Assembly: GCF_005938645.2 (NCBI RefSeq)
Contig: NZ_CP042171.1
Coordinates: forward strand, 124,001 to 188,000
Direction: 5' to 3'
DNA from: Pedobacter sp. KBS0701
Lineage (GTDB): Bacteria > Bacteroidota > Bacteroidia > Sphingobacteriales > Sphingobacteriaceae
DNA length: 64,000 nucleotides
How positions within the stretch are numbered: the stretch's first letter is position 1; each line of letters starts with the position of its first letter. Shown one piece after another: positions 36,953 through 47,028 of the stretch. Made by a program: the position numbers and the translations under genes. The notes beneath the pieces were generated by a model. That model saw nothing but the letters and a program-made list of their open reading frames with translations. It made no database searches and was not told where the DNA came from.

Positions 36953-38275
36953 TTATTTTATAATCCAGCCGGTTTCTGTACCAGCGCTGCCGATGAGTTG
37001 ATAATTGCCAAAAGTACCTAAAAGGCTTACCGTTTGCCCTTCGTTTAAAGTCGTTTTAATCGCCGCTAAACTATCGGGTTTATCGTAAACTTTTTGCTGA
37101 AGTAAATTTATTTTAAGCTTTTTTATTGGCTCAGTTACTTGTACAAGTTTGTTGCTTTGAATAAAACCTGTGCTTCCATCTGGCAGTTCTGCCTTATAAT
37201 AATTTCCTGTTGCAGCATTTGCCTCTACAATTGTACCCGCGTTAAGTGTAGCCAACACAGTTGCTTTACTTTGCGGCGAAGAAAACATTTTAACGGCAGA
37301 TGTGGTCCTTAAGGTTTTATTTAATTTAGTGCCCGAAGCGGTAACGGCAGCCGGAGTTTTGGTTACAGGATCAATAAAAGGAAGTGGATTTACCGCACCA
37401 TTAAAAGTATAAATACCAAAGTGTAAATGGGTAGGGGTAGTACGGGCATTGCCGGTATTTCCCATAAGTCCTAAAGTATCGCCAATTTTTACTTCCTGTC
37501 CTTCAATAGCAATCTGTTCATCCAAATGGGCATAATATAAGGTGTAATCTTTGTCTTTTGGGCGCATCCATACTACTTTTCCACCCAGGTTATTTTCATT
37601 TACCCTTGTTACCTTTCCTTCCGAAATCGCCAGAACAGGTGTTCTGAAATTACCGAAAATGTCTACACCTTCATGTTTCCTTGCATCATTATCCCTGCCA
37701 TCTCCCCAATAACTTTTTATACTGTTGGTGTTTTTTGATTTTATGGGGAAAGCAAGCGATGGACCAGTGGTAATTTCTAATTCGTAAGCCACATTCTGCA
37801 GCAGTTCTGGTTGTAACCTGATCAAATAGGTGCCCGTTTGATCAATATCGAAAACAATTGGATTATTTAAAGTATCGGCCGAGGCAATAAGTTTTTGGGT
37901 CTGATCCTTGCTATACCAAACATCCATATAAATCAAAGCACCACCCGAAGGTGTTTTGTTCAGCTTCATGTTTAATTTTTGCCCTTTGGTTGCATTGAAT
38001 TTATAAGCAGTCGCCGGAACTTTATCCGCGGCAAAATAACCGTTCTCCCTGTATGGGATATTAATATTCAGTGCTTTTTGCGTACTCATAACAGCGGCAT
38101 TTAACCATGCCGAACCCATTGCCGTTTTATCCAGACCTACATTTATCAGCTTTTTTTGATATTGCTCATGTGGACTAGCGGCCTTAAATAGGTTAACAGA
38201 TCCTGTTTTGCAGGAAAGTATGGCCATTATAAAAGCAATAGAAAAAAGCCACAGCATGGATCGGAAAGTTTTCAT
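36953..38275 (-). CDS. M23 peptidase lipoprotein with SH3-like repeats
   Basis: 440 residues. A lipobox 'AILSC' places lipidated Cys at 22. The LytM/M23 domain (about 185-295) has all the zinc residues: H201 and D205 in 'RKHEGVDIF', H250 in 'YYAHL' and H283/H285 in 'THLHFG'. Two C-terminal SH3-like segments ('KMFSSPQSKATVLATLNAGT' and 'KVYDKPDSLAAIKTTLNEGQ') probably bind peptidoglycan. It is therefore a membrane-attached murein endopeptidase candidate. Residues 30-180 form an N-terminal domain of unknown role. It shares a transcript with the membrane protein gene upstream (4-nt gap). Confidence 0.9.
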   Translation of the reverse strand: MKTFRSMLWLFSIAFIMAILSCKTGSVNLFKAASPHEQYQKKLINVGLDKTAMGSAWLNAAVMSTQKALNINIPYRENGYFAADKVPATAYKFNATKGQKLNMKLNKTPSGGALIYMDVWYSKDQTQKLIASADTLNNPIVFDIDQTGTYLIRLQPELLQNVAYELEITTGPSLAFPIKSKNTNSIKSYWGDGRDNDARKHEGVDIFGNFRTPVLAISEGKVTRVNENNLGGKVVWMRPKDKDYTLYYAHLDEQIAIEGQEVKIGDTLGLMGNTGNARTTPTHLHFGIYTFNGAVNPLPFIDPVTKTPAAVTASGTKLNKTLRTTSAVKMFSSPQSKATVLATLNAGTIVEANAATGNYYKAELPDGSTGFIQSNKLVQVTEPIKKLKINLLQQKVYDKPDSLAAIKTTLNEGQTVSLLGTFGNYQLIGSAGTETGWIIK

Positions 38276-38279
38276 TACG

Positions 38280-38720
38280 TTAAGCTTTTTTTAAGCGGTT
38301 AAAAACGGCTGCCGTTACCAGCCCGCCGATTACATACCACGCTACCGTTAATATCTTTGTTTTACCTGTTTTAGTGACAGGAGTATCATCCAATCCAACT
38401 TTATCAGGGATGTTTATTGCGCCCAAGCCAGCGGTAATGCCTGCAATTGCACCTTTCACATAGATGTTTTTTTTGTCTCCTAAACCAATTGCACTATAAT
38501 ATAAGCCATTGCTTATGATGTCACCGGCTAGGGTGGCCAGATAGAGATTATTTCCATCAGGAGCTTCCAGGTTTAAAAGGTTCATCGATTTTGACAGCGC
38601 CTGTTCGCCCAAAAGATCAATTCTGGGTGCATCAGGATCAAGCCGCTTAACACTTTCATGCAATATATTCAAGGCTGCAGCACCTGCAAAGCCGGCGATT
38701 AACGATTTAAGTAGTTTCAT
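38280..38720 (-). CDS. Small membrane protein, unknown function
   Basis: Start set at the ATG at 38720 (146 residues; MKLLKSLIAGFAGAAALNIL), because upstream codons are not membrane-like and would lengthen the protein oddly. Hydrophobic segments lie near residues 5-18, 60-75, 90-105 and 125-140 ('ILTVAWYVIGGLVTAAVFN'). I do not recognise the family. It lies 4 nt before the M23 lipoprotein gene and is probably translated from the same RNA, so a cell-envelope role is plausible. Confidence 0.65.
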   Translation of the reverse strand: MKLLKSLIAGFAGAAALNILHESVKRLDPDAPRIDLLGEQALSKSMNLLNLEAPDGNNLYLATLAGDIISNGLYYSAIGLGDKKNIYVKGAIAGITAGLGAINIPDKVGLDDTPVTKTGKTKILTVAWYVIGGLVTAAVFNRLKKA

Positions 38721-38917
38721 AATAGCATAATCCCTGCAAGTGGTAAATTGTTTTATTGGTTTAAATTTTATGCTTTGCATAGCTGTTTCCGATCTTTTTT
38801 TGTTATAAAATTGATACACAGATAAGGTTCTGTTAACCTAATGATAACATGAAATTTATGTTTAAGAAGTTTGGTCACGCTAATATTGGGCTTTAATACA
38901 AAACATATTTTATCCTT

Positions 38918-39763
38918 ATGTCTAACAGACGGTTTTTTCTAAAAAATAGTCTGGCTGCTGCGGTTGTGGCCAGTATTTCGCCGGTGCTATCCTCATTTGC
39001 CGATGAACAACATCCTGTTTCTGCTAAATCTGGTAAAGCGCCCAAATTACGTTTCGCCATCGCATCCGATGGTCACTATGGCCAGCCGGGTACGGAATAT
39101 AAACTCCATCACGAAAATATTGTAAGATGGCTGAACGAATTGCATGATAAAAACCCGCTGAACTTTGTCATCATCAATGGCGATCTGGTTCATGATCGTC
39201 CTGATTTGTTACCTGAAGTGAAAAAAGATTATTACGATAAACTCAAGGTTCCTTTTTACGCTATTCCAGGTAATCACGATCACGCGGACACCAGGATTTG
39301 GAAATCGGTTTTTGGTTACGGGGATAATTTTTCTTTCGAAAAAAATGGGGTGGGTTTTGTTTTGGCCAATACTTCTGATACCAAAGGAACTTATTTATGC
39401 CCTGACAACGATTTTTTAAAACAGGAACTAGACAAATTTAAAAACCTGAAAACTGTTTTTGTGGTATTGCATATTCCACCACATTTCTGGGTGCCGGAAA
39501 GTCCGTTTGTCGATTGTCCGGATACGATTAAACTTTTGCACAGTTATGCAAATGTAAAAGCTGTTTTTCATGGGCACGACCATAGTCTTGATGCTGTTTT
39601 TTATACCGATAAATTGCCTCATTTTTTTGATGCACACATTGGTGGCAACTGGGGCACGGCTTATAAAGGTTACCGGATTGTTGAGGTTGATGAAAATGAT
39701 AAGATCCAGACTTATCAGGTAAATGCCAGTAGCTCGCCATTGTTAAACGAAACAAAGTTCTAA
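38918..39763 (+). CDS. Metallophosphoesterase, exported
   Basis: 281 residues. An N-terminal 'NRRFFLKNSLAAAVVASI' is a Tat-like signal (RR then hydrophobic). The calcineurin-type metal motifs are complete: D51-G-H53, GD89, GNHD (118-121), a later 'VVLHIPPHF' and GHDH. It would hydrolyse a phosphate ester in the periplasm using two metals. It is first in a tight three-gene operon (12- and 16-nt gaps) ending with a fused beta-propeller/phosphatase, so the operon may scavenge phosphate or act on one phosphorylated compound. Confidence 0.9.
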   Translation: MSNRRFFLKNSLAAAVVASISPVLSSFADEQHPVSAKSGKAPKLRFAIASDGHYGQPGTEYKLHHENIVRWLNELHDKNPLNFVIINGDLVHDRPDLLPEVKKDYYDKLKVPFYAIPGNHDHADTRIWKSVFGYGDNFSFEKNGVGFVLANTSDTKGTYLCPDNDFLKQELDKFKNLKTVFVVLHIPPHFWVPESPFVDCPDTIKLLHSYANVKAVFHGHDHSLDAVFYTDKLPHFFDAHIGGNWGTAYKGYRIVEVDENDKIQTYQVNASSSPLLNETKF

Positions 39764-39775
39764 AATATCCATTAG

Positions 39776-40615
39776 ATGAAAAAGACATTTTTGATGCTCA
39801 TCTTTGCCGGTGCCGTATTAAACTGTGCTGCCCAAAAGCTAAGCGAAACCAAAACAGATGTTAAAGTGGGAACGAATGCGGCTCAGCCTTTTCTGTTTTC
39901 TTTAAATACCTTAACTGCAGAGAACCCACGTTGGAATATCCATTATTCAGGTAGTTACGGAGAAAGAACCAGCGGGCAGTTTGGTTATGATGGCCTAGGA
40001 CAACAATTTGGTGTTAAAGGGTATTTAGGCAGCAGGTTTACCTTGTATGCCACTGCAGCCATCGGTTTTGCCAATTCAGGAGGCATTACCTCTGCCGAAC
40101 AGGCTGAAGTAATCAGAGATTTGCTGGGAGGTAAGGATATTGCCGGCTTCAGGCTTGGCGCAGGTTTAGGTTTGAGCAGAGACTGGTCTAACACAGGTTC
40201 GGCGATAAGCCGGATTACAGCTTCATTTGACCAGACAAACTGGAGAATGGCGGGTAACCTTCGTTTCGAAAAAGCTTTTGATAAAACAAGGGACAAGCTT
40301 GATTTTATTACCAGTTTTGGGTATCAGCACCGTGTTTCCAACGTATTGTATCTTGGATTCGAAGCCTTAGGGCAGGATTTAGAAGGATTTTGGGAAAAAG
40401 ACGAGGCAGAAGGTGGTGCAAAGGTAATGATCGGACCATCAATCAATCTGGAGCCAAACCATTCAAAACTTTCATTCTCTATTTCCGGAGGACCTGTTTT
40501 TTACGCCACCCGCAGTCAGGCTATTCCATCAGAGGCCATCCGCGAAATCGGTTCGGTAGCATCGGGCAATGGCTATACCATCAGGGCCCTTGTAAACTTT
40601 AATCTTCACCGGTAA
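39776..40615 (+). CDS. Putative outer-membrane beta-barrel protein
   Basis: 279 residues with a signal peptide (MKKTFLMLIFAGAVLNCAAQ). The rest alternates polar and aromatic residues in short strands ('WNIHYSGSYGERTSGQFGY', 'RFTLYATAAIGFAN', 'YTIRALVNFNLHR' at the C-terminus), typical of a small outer-membrane barrel. The family is not recognised. It sits in the middle of the phosphatase operon and may be the outer-membrane partner of the flanking enzymes. Confidence 0.7.
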   Translation: MKKTFLMLIFAGAVLNCAAQKLSETKTDVKVGTNAAQPFLFSLNTLTAENPRWNIHYSGSYGERTSGQFGYDGLGQQFGVKGYLGSRFTLYATAAIGFANSGGITSAEQAEVIRDLLGGKDIAGFRLGAGLGLSRDWSNTGSAISRITASFDQTNWRMAGNLRFEKAFDKTRDKLDFITSFGYQHRVSNVLYLGFEALGQDLEGFWEKDEAEGGAKVMIGPSINLEPNHSKLSFSISGGPVFYATRSQAIPSEAIREIGSVASGNGYTIRALVNFNLHR

Positions 40616-40631
40616 TTTCAAGATCAACACA

Positions 40632-43073
40632 ATGAAAAAATCACATATCCTTATTCTTCTTACGTTTTTGCTTGTACAGCGGGGCTTTGCACAATGGCCT
40701 GGTAAAAATGAAAGCACCCAACAGATTTTATTGCCAAATGGATGGAAACTGAGTCCTGCGGGGCACTCCTTACAATTGGGCGATCTGCCTTTAAATATGC
40801 AGTTAAGCGCATCGGGCAAGTACCTGGCCATTACTAATAACGGGCAAAGTACGCAGTCGCTTCAATTGATTGATGCCAAAACCGAAAAGATTATCGATGA
40901 AAAAGTTTTGAGCAAATCATGGTATGGCATTGCCTTTAGTAAAGATGAAAAACATCTTTATGCCTCCGGCGGCAACGATAACTGGATTCTGGATTTTAAT
41001 ATCCAGAACAATAAACTGGGCAAAAGCGATACCATTAAACTGGGGCCGGTTTGGCCAAAAGGAAAAATCAGTCCGGCAGGCATTGTGGTAAACAAAAACA
41101 ACAGTAAATTATATACGGTAACCAAAGAAGACAGCAGTTTATACATCATCAACCCTGCTGAAAAGCAGATACTAAAGAAAATTCAGTTGCCTGCAATTGC
41201 CTATAGCTGTGTTTTAGCTGCAGATGAAAGTAAGCTATATGTATCACTTTGGGGCGGGAAATCGGTCGCGGTTATCGATCTGGCCGCTGAAAACATCGAA
41301 AGGCTTATCCCTGTAGGTGATCATCCAAACGAACTTTTACTCAATAAAAAAGGGAATACTTTGTTTGTGGCCAATGCAAATGATAATACCGTTTCAGTAA
41401 TTAATACCTTAAACAATAAGGTGATCGAAACCATTGCCACAACACTTTATGCCACACAGTTAACAGGCTCTACCACCAACGGTTTGGCTTTAAGCGCCAA
41501 TGAGAAAACCTTGTACATTGCCAATGCCGATAACAACTGTTTAGCCGTTTTTGATGTAAGCAAGCCCGGGGTGAGCCAGAGCCAGGGTTTTATCCCGGTA
41601 GGCTGGTACCCAACAAGTGTCAAAGTATTGTGCTCGAAAATTTTGGTTACCAATGGCAAAGGCAATACCTCTATGGCCAATCCTAAGGGGCCGCAACCCA
41701 TTTCTCAGGTAGATAATAGCGGTTACCAGATGGGAAGTACCGCTAATAGCAGGCTGCAATATATAGCAGGATTGTTTAAAGGAACCTTATCTTTTATAGA
41801 TGCGCCAAAACCTGAACAATTAAAAATATACACCAAACAAGTTTATGCCAATACCCCATTTACCGATAAGCGAACAGTTACTGCCGATGGTGAAGCGGGA
41901 AATCCAATTCCACGTAAACAGGGAGAAAAATCGCCTATTAAACATGTTTTTTATATCATTAAAGAAAACAGAACCTACGATCAGGTACTTGGCGATTTAC
42001 CAAAAGGAAACGGCGATTCTACGTTAACCCTATTTGGAAGAAAAATTACCCCTAACCAGCATGCTTTTGCTGAGAATTATGTGCTGCTTGATAATTTTTA
42101 TGTGGATGCCGAAGTAAGTGCAGATGGACACAACTGGAGCATGGCCGCTTACGCCACAGATGTAGTGGAAAAAACCTGGCCAACCAGTTATGGCGCACGC
42201 GGTGGCAGCACAACTTTTGAAGGAGGTCGTCCGGTTACCTACCCAAAAGGAGGTTTTATCTGGGATTACTGTCAGCGGGCAGGCGTAAGTTACCGCAGTT
42301 ATGGCGAGTTTGGCGATTATGGCAAAGCGAATATTAAATCGCTGCAAGGCCACATGTGTGCTGCGTCGCCAGGTTTTGATATGGACATTAAAGATCAGGT
42401 ACGGGTAGATGCCTGGCAGCACGATTTCGATTCTCTATTGGTTGCAGGTATGGTACCGCAGTTTAATACCTTAAGAATATCTAACGACCATACCAGCGGA
42501 CAAAAGAAAGGGAAGTACTCACCGCAGGCAGCAGTTGCCGATAATGATTTAGCCGTGGGACGTATTTTGGAACATTTATCGCACAGTAAAATCTGGAAAG
42601 AGTCAGTTGTTTTTATCTTGGAAGATGACGCACAGAATGGCCCGGATCATGTTGATGCACATCGTTCGCCAGCTTACGTAGTTGGACCTTATGTAAAGAG
42701 AAATACACCTGTGCATACCATGTATTCTACTTCTGGTTTTTTGAGAACGATGGAACTTATTTTAGGCCTGCCGCCAATGAGCCAGTACGATGCTGCAGCC
42801 ATGCCACTATATGAATGTTTTACGGCTACGCCTGATTTTACACCTTACAATGTAATTCAGCCGCTTATCGATTTAGATACCAGAAATGTTGCCCTGAACG
42901 AAAGCAGCAAACGCTCTGAACTGTTCAACCTTGCCAAGGAAGATTCTGCACCGGATTTAGATTTAAACGAAGTGGTGTGGAAATCAGTTAAAGGCGAGCA
43001 ATCGGTAATGCCAGCGCCAAAGCGGAGTGCTTTCGTGATTTTGGAGAAGAAGAAAAAAGATGATGATGATTAG
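40632..43073 (+). CDS. YncE-like beta-propeller fused to alkaline-phosphatase-like domain
   Basis: 813 residues with a signal peptide (ends RGFAQ). Residues about 40-370 are a seven-blade propeller with YncE-type repeats ('LYVSLWGGKSVAVIDLAAEN', 'LFVANANDNTVSVINTLNNK', 'LYIANADNNCLAVFDVS'). Residues about 430-770 are an alkaline-phosphatase-superfamily domain ('HVFYIIKENRTYDQVLGDL', 'VSADGHNWSMAAYATD', 'FILEDDAQNGPDHVDAHRSP'), close to the phosphoesterase/acid phosphatase group. This fused form is common in Bacteroidota. The likely role is hydrolysis of phosphoesters in the periplasm or at the surface. Last gene of the operon, with a terminator after it. Confidence 0.9.
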   Translation: MKKSHILILLTFLLVQRGFAQWPGKNESTQQILLPNGWKLSPAGHSLQLGDLPLNMQLSASGKYLAITNNGQSTQSLQLIDAKTEKIIDEKVLSKSWYGIAFSKDEKHLYASGGNDNWILDFNIQNNKLGKSDTIKLGPVWPKGKISPAGIVVNKNNSKLYTVTKEDSSLYIINPAEKQILKKIQLPAIAYSCVLAADESKLYVSLWGGKSVAVIDLAAENIERLIPVGDHPNELLLNKKGNTLFVANANDNTVSVINTLNNKVIETIATTLYATQLTGSTTNGLALSANEKTLYIANADNNCLAVFDVSKPGVSQSQGFIPVGWYPTSVKVLCSKILVTNGKGNTSMANPKGPQPISQVDNSGYQMGSTANSRLQYIAGLFKGTLSFIDAPKPEQLKIYTKQVYANTPFTDKRTVTADGEAGNPIPRKQGEKSPIKHVFYIIKENRTYDQVLGDLPKGNGDSTLTLFGRKITPNQHAFAENYVLLDNFYVDAEVSADGHNWSMAAYATDVVEKTWPTSYGARGGSTTFEGGRPVTYPKGGFIWDYCQRAGVSYRSYGEFGDYGKANIKSLQGHMCAASPGFDMDIKDQVRVDAWQHDFDSLLVAGMVPQFNTLRISNDHTSGQKKGKYSPQAAVADNDLAVGRILEHLSHSKIWKESVVFILEDDAQNGPDHVDAHRSPAYVVGPYVKRNTPVHTMYSTSGFLRTMELILGLPPMSQYDAAAMPLYECFTATPDFTPYNVIQPLIDLDTRNVALNESSKRSELFNLAKEDSAPDLDLNEVVWKSVKGEQSVMPAPKRSAFVILEKKKKDDDD

Positions 43074-43100
43074 GGCTTAACTATAATCTCATTTTAAACA

Positions 43101-43134
43101 AAAAGGCAATTTTCAATTAAGAAAATTGCTTTTT
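43101..43134. terminator. Bidirectional terminator
   Basis: AAAAGGCAATTTTC (43101-43114) and GAAAATTGCTTTTT (43121-43134) pair with a 6-nt loop. It lies between the convergent phosphatase operon and msrA. Confidence 0.85.
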
Positions 43135-43185
43135 TGTTTATGTTTTTCCTTTCGCTACACGCCAAACTCCCCGCGCTAAACTGAT

Positions 43186-43674
43186 TTATAATTTCCAGTC
43201 CGGTCTTTCGAAATGACAGGTATAACCGTAAGGGTTTTTCTGTAAATAATCCTGATGTTCTTCCTCTGCATTCCAAAAATCAGTTTCCGGTACCACTTCA
43301 GTTACAATTTTGCCCGGCCATTTGCCTGAAGCATCCAACTCTGCAATTAATGCATCGGCCGTATTTTTTTGTTCTTCACTATTATAAAATATGGCTGATC
43401 GGTACGATGTACCTACATCATTTCCCTGTCTGTTGCGTGTGCTCGGATCATGGATCTGGAAAAAATATTCCAATAACTTACGGTAGCTTAAAACATTGGG
43501 ATCAAAGGTAACTTCAATGGCTTCGGCATGTGTACCATGGTTCCGGTAGGTGGCATTGGGCACATCGCCACCAGTATAACCTACAACCGTAGAAATTACA
43601 CCTGGGTAATGACGGATGAGTTCTTCTACTCCCCAAAAGCAGCCGCCTGCAAGAATGGCTTTTTCAGTATTCAT
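43186..43674 (-). CDS. msrA: Peptide methionine-(S)-S-oxide reductase MsrA
   Basis: 162 residues. The GGCFWG motif places the catalytic Cys at 12, followed by 'VVGYTGG', '[13 protein letters not shown]' and '[22 protein letters not shown]', all family signatures. It repairs methionine-S-sulfoxide in proteins. A resolving Cys is present near the C-terminus ('YTCHFERP'). No msrB domain or gene is adjacent. Confidence 0.96.
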   Translation of the reverse strand: MNTEKAILAGGCFWGVEELIRHYPGVISTVVGYTGGDVPNATYRNHGTHAEAIEVTFDPNVLSYRKLLEYFFQIHDPSTRNRQGNDVGTSYRSAIFYNSEEQKNTADALIAELDASGKWPGKIVTEVVPETDFWNAEEEHQDYLQKNPYGYTCHFERPDWKL

Positions 43675-43880
43675 ATATCTTTCCTCTTTTTTAATTAATT
43701 AAAGATACGGCGAAGATGTGTAAAAGGAAAGTAAAGAAGGGTTACTGTTTAGTTGTATGGTTCAGTAGATGATGACAAATGATAAGATAAGCTGTTTTTG
43801 TCAATCCTGAGGTATAATTTATAGGATAAAAATCAATTTAGTTGACAGCAATTAATCTATGTGTAAAAATCCCCCGAGTT

Positions 43881-44004
43881 ACCGTCATTTCGAGCGGACC
43901 CGATAGCCATCGGGTGCAACGCAGTCGAGAACCCGAAGGCTCTGCGAAGCAAAATCTAACTAAACAGATCTCTCCACTTCGCGTTGCTCTGGTCGAGATG
44001 ACGA
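43881..44004. repeat. REP/BIME-like inverted pair, intact
   Basis: ACCGTCATTTCGAGCGGACC at 43881 begins a unit with internal palindrome CCGATAGCCATCGG, and an inverse unit (GTTGCTCTGGTCGAGATGAC) ends near 44004. It contains the uninterrupted CGTCATTTCGA (43883-43893) that the IS110 element interrupts elsewhere. Confidence 0.7.
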
Positions 44005-44037
44005 CCGAACTAGTAGATTCTGTCAATGGTAGTGTAG

Positions 44038-45368
44038 TAGAAGGATCTTTTACACGTCAAATTTCATAATCATATATTCCTCAGGTGGTTAAATACATCC
44101 AGGGTCTTCGACTACGCTGAGACTAACAAATTTAGGCGACCGCAAGCTTATGTTTTGGAGCGCAAGGCCTGTACATAACACTGAATTTCTTCCCGTCTTC
44201 CGCTTTTACGCTTCGCTTCCTCGTACCTCGTTGCTGCAGGGTAACGCTTCAGCCGGGGCTAATGAAGTACTGCAGCTTTTCATTTGTGAGTTTGCAGGGC
44301 GCATAAGCCCTTATTCCTAAACCCGACAGCAGCGGTTCCGGTCCTTCATCGGAATTAGCGAATGGCGGGACTGGTAGCCGCCAAGAACTACAGATCGCTC
44401 ATTTCCTAATTCTAACAAATGTTCTATTTCGGTTGGTGAGATACCAACCGATAGGCTAATGAAGTACTGCAGCTTTTCATTTGTGAGTTTGCAGGGCGCA
44501 TAAGCCCTTATTCCTAAACCCGACAGCAGCGGTTCCGGTCCTTCATCGGAATTAGCGAATGGCGGGACTGGTAGCCGCCAAGAACTACAGATCGCTCATT
44601 TTCTAATTCTAACAAATGTTCTATTTCGGTTGGTGAGACACCAACCGATAGGATAAAGAAGGATCTTTTACACGTCAAATTACATAATCATATATTCCTC
44701 AGGTGGTTAAACACATCCAGCGTCTTCGACAACGCTCAAACTGATAAATTTAGGCAACTGCAAGCTTATGTTTTGGAGCGCAAGGCCTGTACATAACACT
44801 GAATTTCTTCCCGTCTTCCGCTTTTACGCTTCGCTTCCTCGTACCTCGTTGCTGCAGGGTAACGCTTCAGCCGGGGCTAATGAGGTACTGCAGCTTTTCA
44901 TTTGTGAGTTTGCGGGAGCACCAACCTTTGTTTATAAACCCGACAGCAGCGGCAGCCTCCGATTAAGCACCGGTTTATATTATATTTTGGTGTGCTTGCT
45001 TGTTTCACAGGTCTTCTATCGGAGCTATAGCGAATGGCGGGACTGGTAGCCGGCAAGAACCACAGGTCGCACATTTTCTAATTCTAATAAATGTTCTATT
45101 TCGGTCGGTGAGACACCAACCGATAGGATAAAGACACTAAATTTCTTCCCGTTTTACGCTTACACGCTTCGCTTCCTCGTACCTCGTCGCTGCAGGGTAA
45201 CGCTTCAACCGGGGCTAATGAGGTACTGCAGTTTTTCATTTGTAAGGTTGCAGGGTGCACAATCCGTAGCTTATAAACCCGATTGCAATGCAAAGCCCGT
45301 AAGCGAGGTACGAGTGCGGACTTGAAATGGAAAGCGGGACCACAATACCCCAAGAACCACAAGTCATT
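44038..45368. repeat. Gene-free cluster of direct repeats
   Basis: The same phrases recur several times over 1.3 kb. A 197-bp block is tandemly repeated (about 44261-44457 and 44458-44654). A longer block starting 'aaggatcttttacacgtcaa' occurs at 44041 and again 618 bp later at 44659. The 'cttcgcttcctcgtacctcg' phrase occurs three times (about 44212, 44830, 45170). A hairpin CGGTTGGT...ACCAACCG also appears three times (near 44430, 44627, 45100). Copies or fragments lie at 23.2-23.6 kb and, reversed, at 59.5-59.7 kb. Small frames inside are repeat translations, not genes. Confidence 0.75.
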
Positions 45369-45458
45369 CGTTTCCTAATTTGAAGAATCCGTTTTGCTGT
45401 ACCTGGCTACAAAAAACATTACTATAAAGACTAAAATGGGATTTAATGTTTTCATAAA

Positions 45459-46706
45459 CTAAGGATCTAGCGGTTCATCAAAATCAATTTGTAATGATGC
45501 TGTATTTAAGTAGAATTCTGATTCGGTATCACTTAAACGTTTTCCCTTTTTATAAGGATAGTAACCGAGTTCCTTTTTGCAGCGTTCTAGCAGAACATCG
45601 GTGATGTAGTAGCTCTGCGATTTCATGGTACAAACCATTCCAGCTTTATTTACCGGCATACCGTACCTGAACATCAGTCTGGAACAATTGCGCAGGTTGG
45701 TGGTGGTGTGGCGGGCATGCGGTTCCATAATAATGGCACTTTCGGGTACCTGAAGGGTTTCCATTAAAAATTTCTTCATTTCATAAGCTTCACTAAACCT
45801 GGTTTTGTAAGGATGTACCCGTCCGCCCGAAACCACGATGAACGGTGCCGCACCTTTCTGGTATTGCAAAGCGGCTAAACGGCAACGGATCATTCCACCA
45901 GGGCTGAGCGCAACATCTTTTTCTTCCGGGCCAGCACCCGGAACCAGGATTACGCTGTAAGGATATTTTTTCCAGTCTGTTTTTTTGATCCGGTTAACCG
46001 CGGCAAGGTTTACGCCTTTAGCCATCGGTTCGTAATCTGCGGCATCATTACGTTCGTTCAATTCTAAAGCTTCCAGTGTAAATAAAATAGCCGGTTCAAA
46101 AAAGAGCTTATTATTGTCATGCAGGGATAACAATGCGCTGGCTGCGGTTAGTTCTGTATATTCTTTATCCCTTAAACTGAAGCTGATGGAATCTATTTTC
46201 GGGTAATTGGGTTTGTTTCCTTCAACATATACGCCAATGGTGTAATTTATCGCCTTGGCATCCTGCTCCCAGGCTTTAACTAAAAGCGTTTTGTGCTGTT
46301 CTTTGGCAAACATGGAATAACAACCTGAGGGGATCAGATGATTTTTTACCAAATCTCCCAATGGATTATTTTCTGTATAAAGCAGCGCCAAACGGTTTCC
46401 AATATGGGCTATTTCCTCATTGTTGAATTTTAAAGCTTTTGCGTAACAGCTAATATCTGTTTTGCAGGTTTTCACCGCTTCATTTACCTGCGTGGTTTTT
46501 GTTTTGTAGATGTTATTCAGTACCGGATCTGTATTTAGCATTTTGCGCAACCCGGGCAATTGCTGAAAGAGGCTAAGCAGGTAATAATTTTTGTATTGCA
46601 CTTCGTTCCTGGTCTTAATTAATTGATAAGATTGTTGTGGTACATCCTGTGCAGCTAAACCTGTGCAGAACAGGCAGAGCATAAGGAAAGGATAGAGGGA
46701 TTTCAT
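45459..46706 (-). CDS. YdcF-like (DUF218) exported protein
   Basis: 415 residues with a signal peptide (ends TGLAAQ near 20). The C-terminal half is a DUF218/YdcF domain: 'SVILVPGAGPEEKD', 'GMIRCRLAALQYQKGAAPFI', 'VVSGGRVHPYKTRFSEAYEM' and 'EPHARHTTTNLRNC', which form the conserved Gly/Arg/His/Glu set. The N-terminal 200 residues are family-specific helices. DUF218 proteins bind or modify small carbohydrate-like or nucleotide ligands, and no reaction is proven for this type. The gap before the SusC gene (46707-47028) holds no other gene. Confidence 0.82.
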   Translation of the reverse strand: MKSLYPFLMLCLFCTGLAAQDVPQQSYQLIKTRNEVQYKNYYLLSLFQQLPGLRKMLNTDPVLNNIYKTKTTQVNEAVKTCKTDISCYAKALKFNNEEIAHIGNRLALLYTENNPLGDLVKNHLIPSGCYSMFAKEQHKTLLVKAWEQDAKAINYTIGVYVEGNKPNYPKIDSISFSLRDKEYTELTAASALLSLHDNNKLFFEPAILFTLEALELNERNDAADYEPMAKGVNLAAVNRIKKTDWKKYPYSVILVPGAGPEEKDVALSPGGMIRCRLAALQYQKGAAPFIVVSGGRVHPYKTRFSEAYEMKKFLMETLQVPESAIIMEPHARHTTTNLRNCSRLMFRYGMPVNKAGMVCTMKSQSYYITDVLLERCKKELGYYPYKKGKRLSDTESEFYLNTASLQIDFDEPLDP

Positions 46707-46891
46707 TGAAAAGTTTTGGTGACAAAATTAAAGACCTGCCATTAAAGAAACATTAAGAGGGTGTTATGCTTTGATTCCATAGTAAACCGATTTAGATGTT
46801 ATTTAATTTGGCTTAATGTTAATTTAAAGTACGTGTTCAGATTGGTGTGAAGAGTTAACGTGGGGGATACATAGTGTTAAAAATACACTTA

Positions 46892-46899
46892 TACTTTTG
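46892..46899 (+). promoter_or_regulatory. Candidate -7 element for the SusC/SusD operon
   Basis: TACTTTTG fits TAnnTTTG and lies 130 bp before the susC-like ATG, leaving a leader of about 120 nt. Nothing else is apparent in the 322-bp gap. Confidence 0.45.
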
Positions 46900-47028
46900 C
46901 CGCTGTAGAACGCTCTGTAATTAACCCTGTTAACTTAAAAGGATAAGCCTATGTATATGTGAAATCTACACTTCTACTTAAAACACAAAACCCAATTATA
47001 TTTCAGAACCATTACTAAGAACAAAAAG

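Noticed and set aside
44768..45049. Plus-strand frame of 93 codons in the repeat cluster
   Set aside because: Made entirely of repeat sequence with no independent sign of coding.
44038..45368. CRISPR-like array
   Set aside because: Repeats are long (197 and 618 bp periods) and uneven, with no short identical repeats separated by unique spacers, and no cas genes are present.
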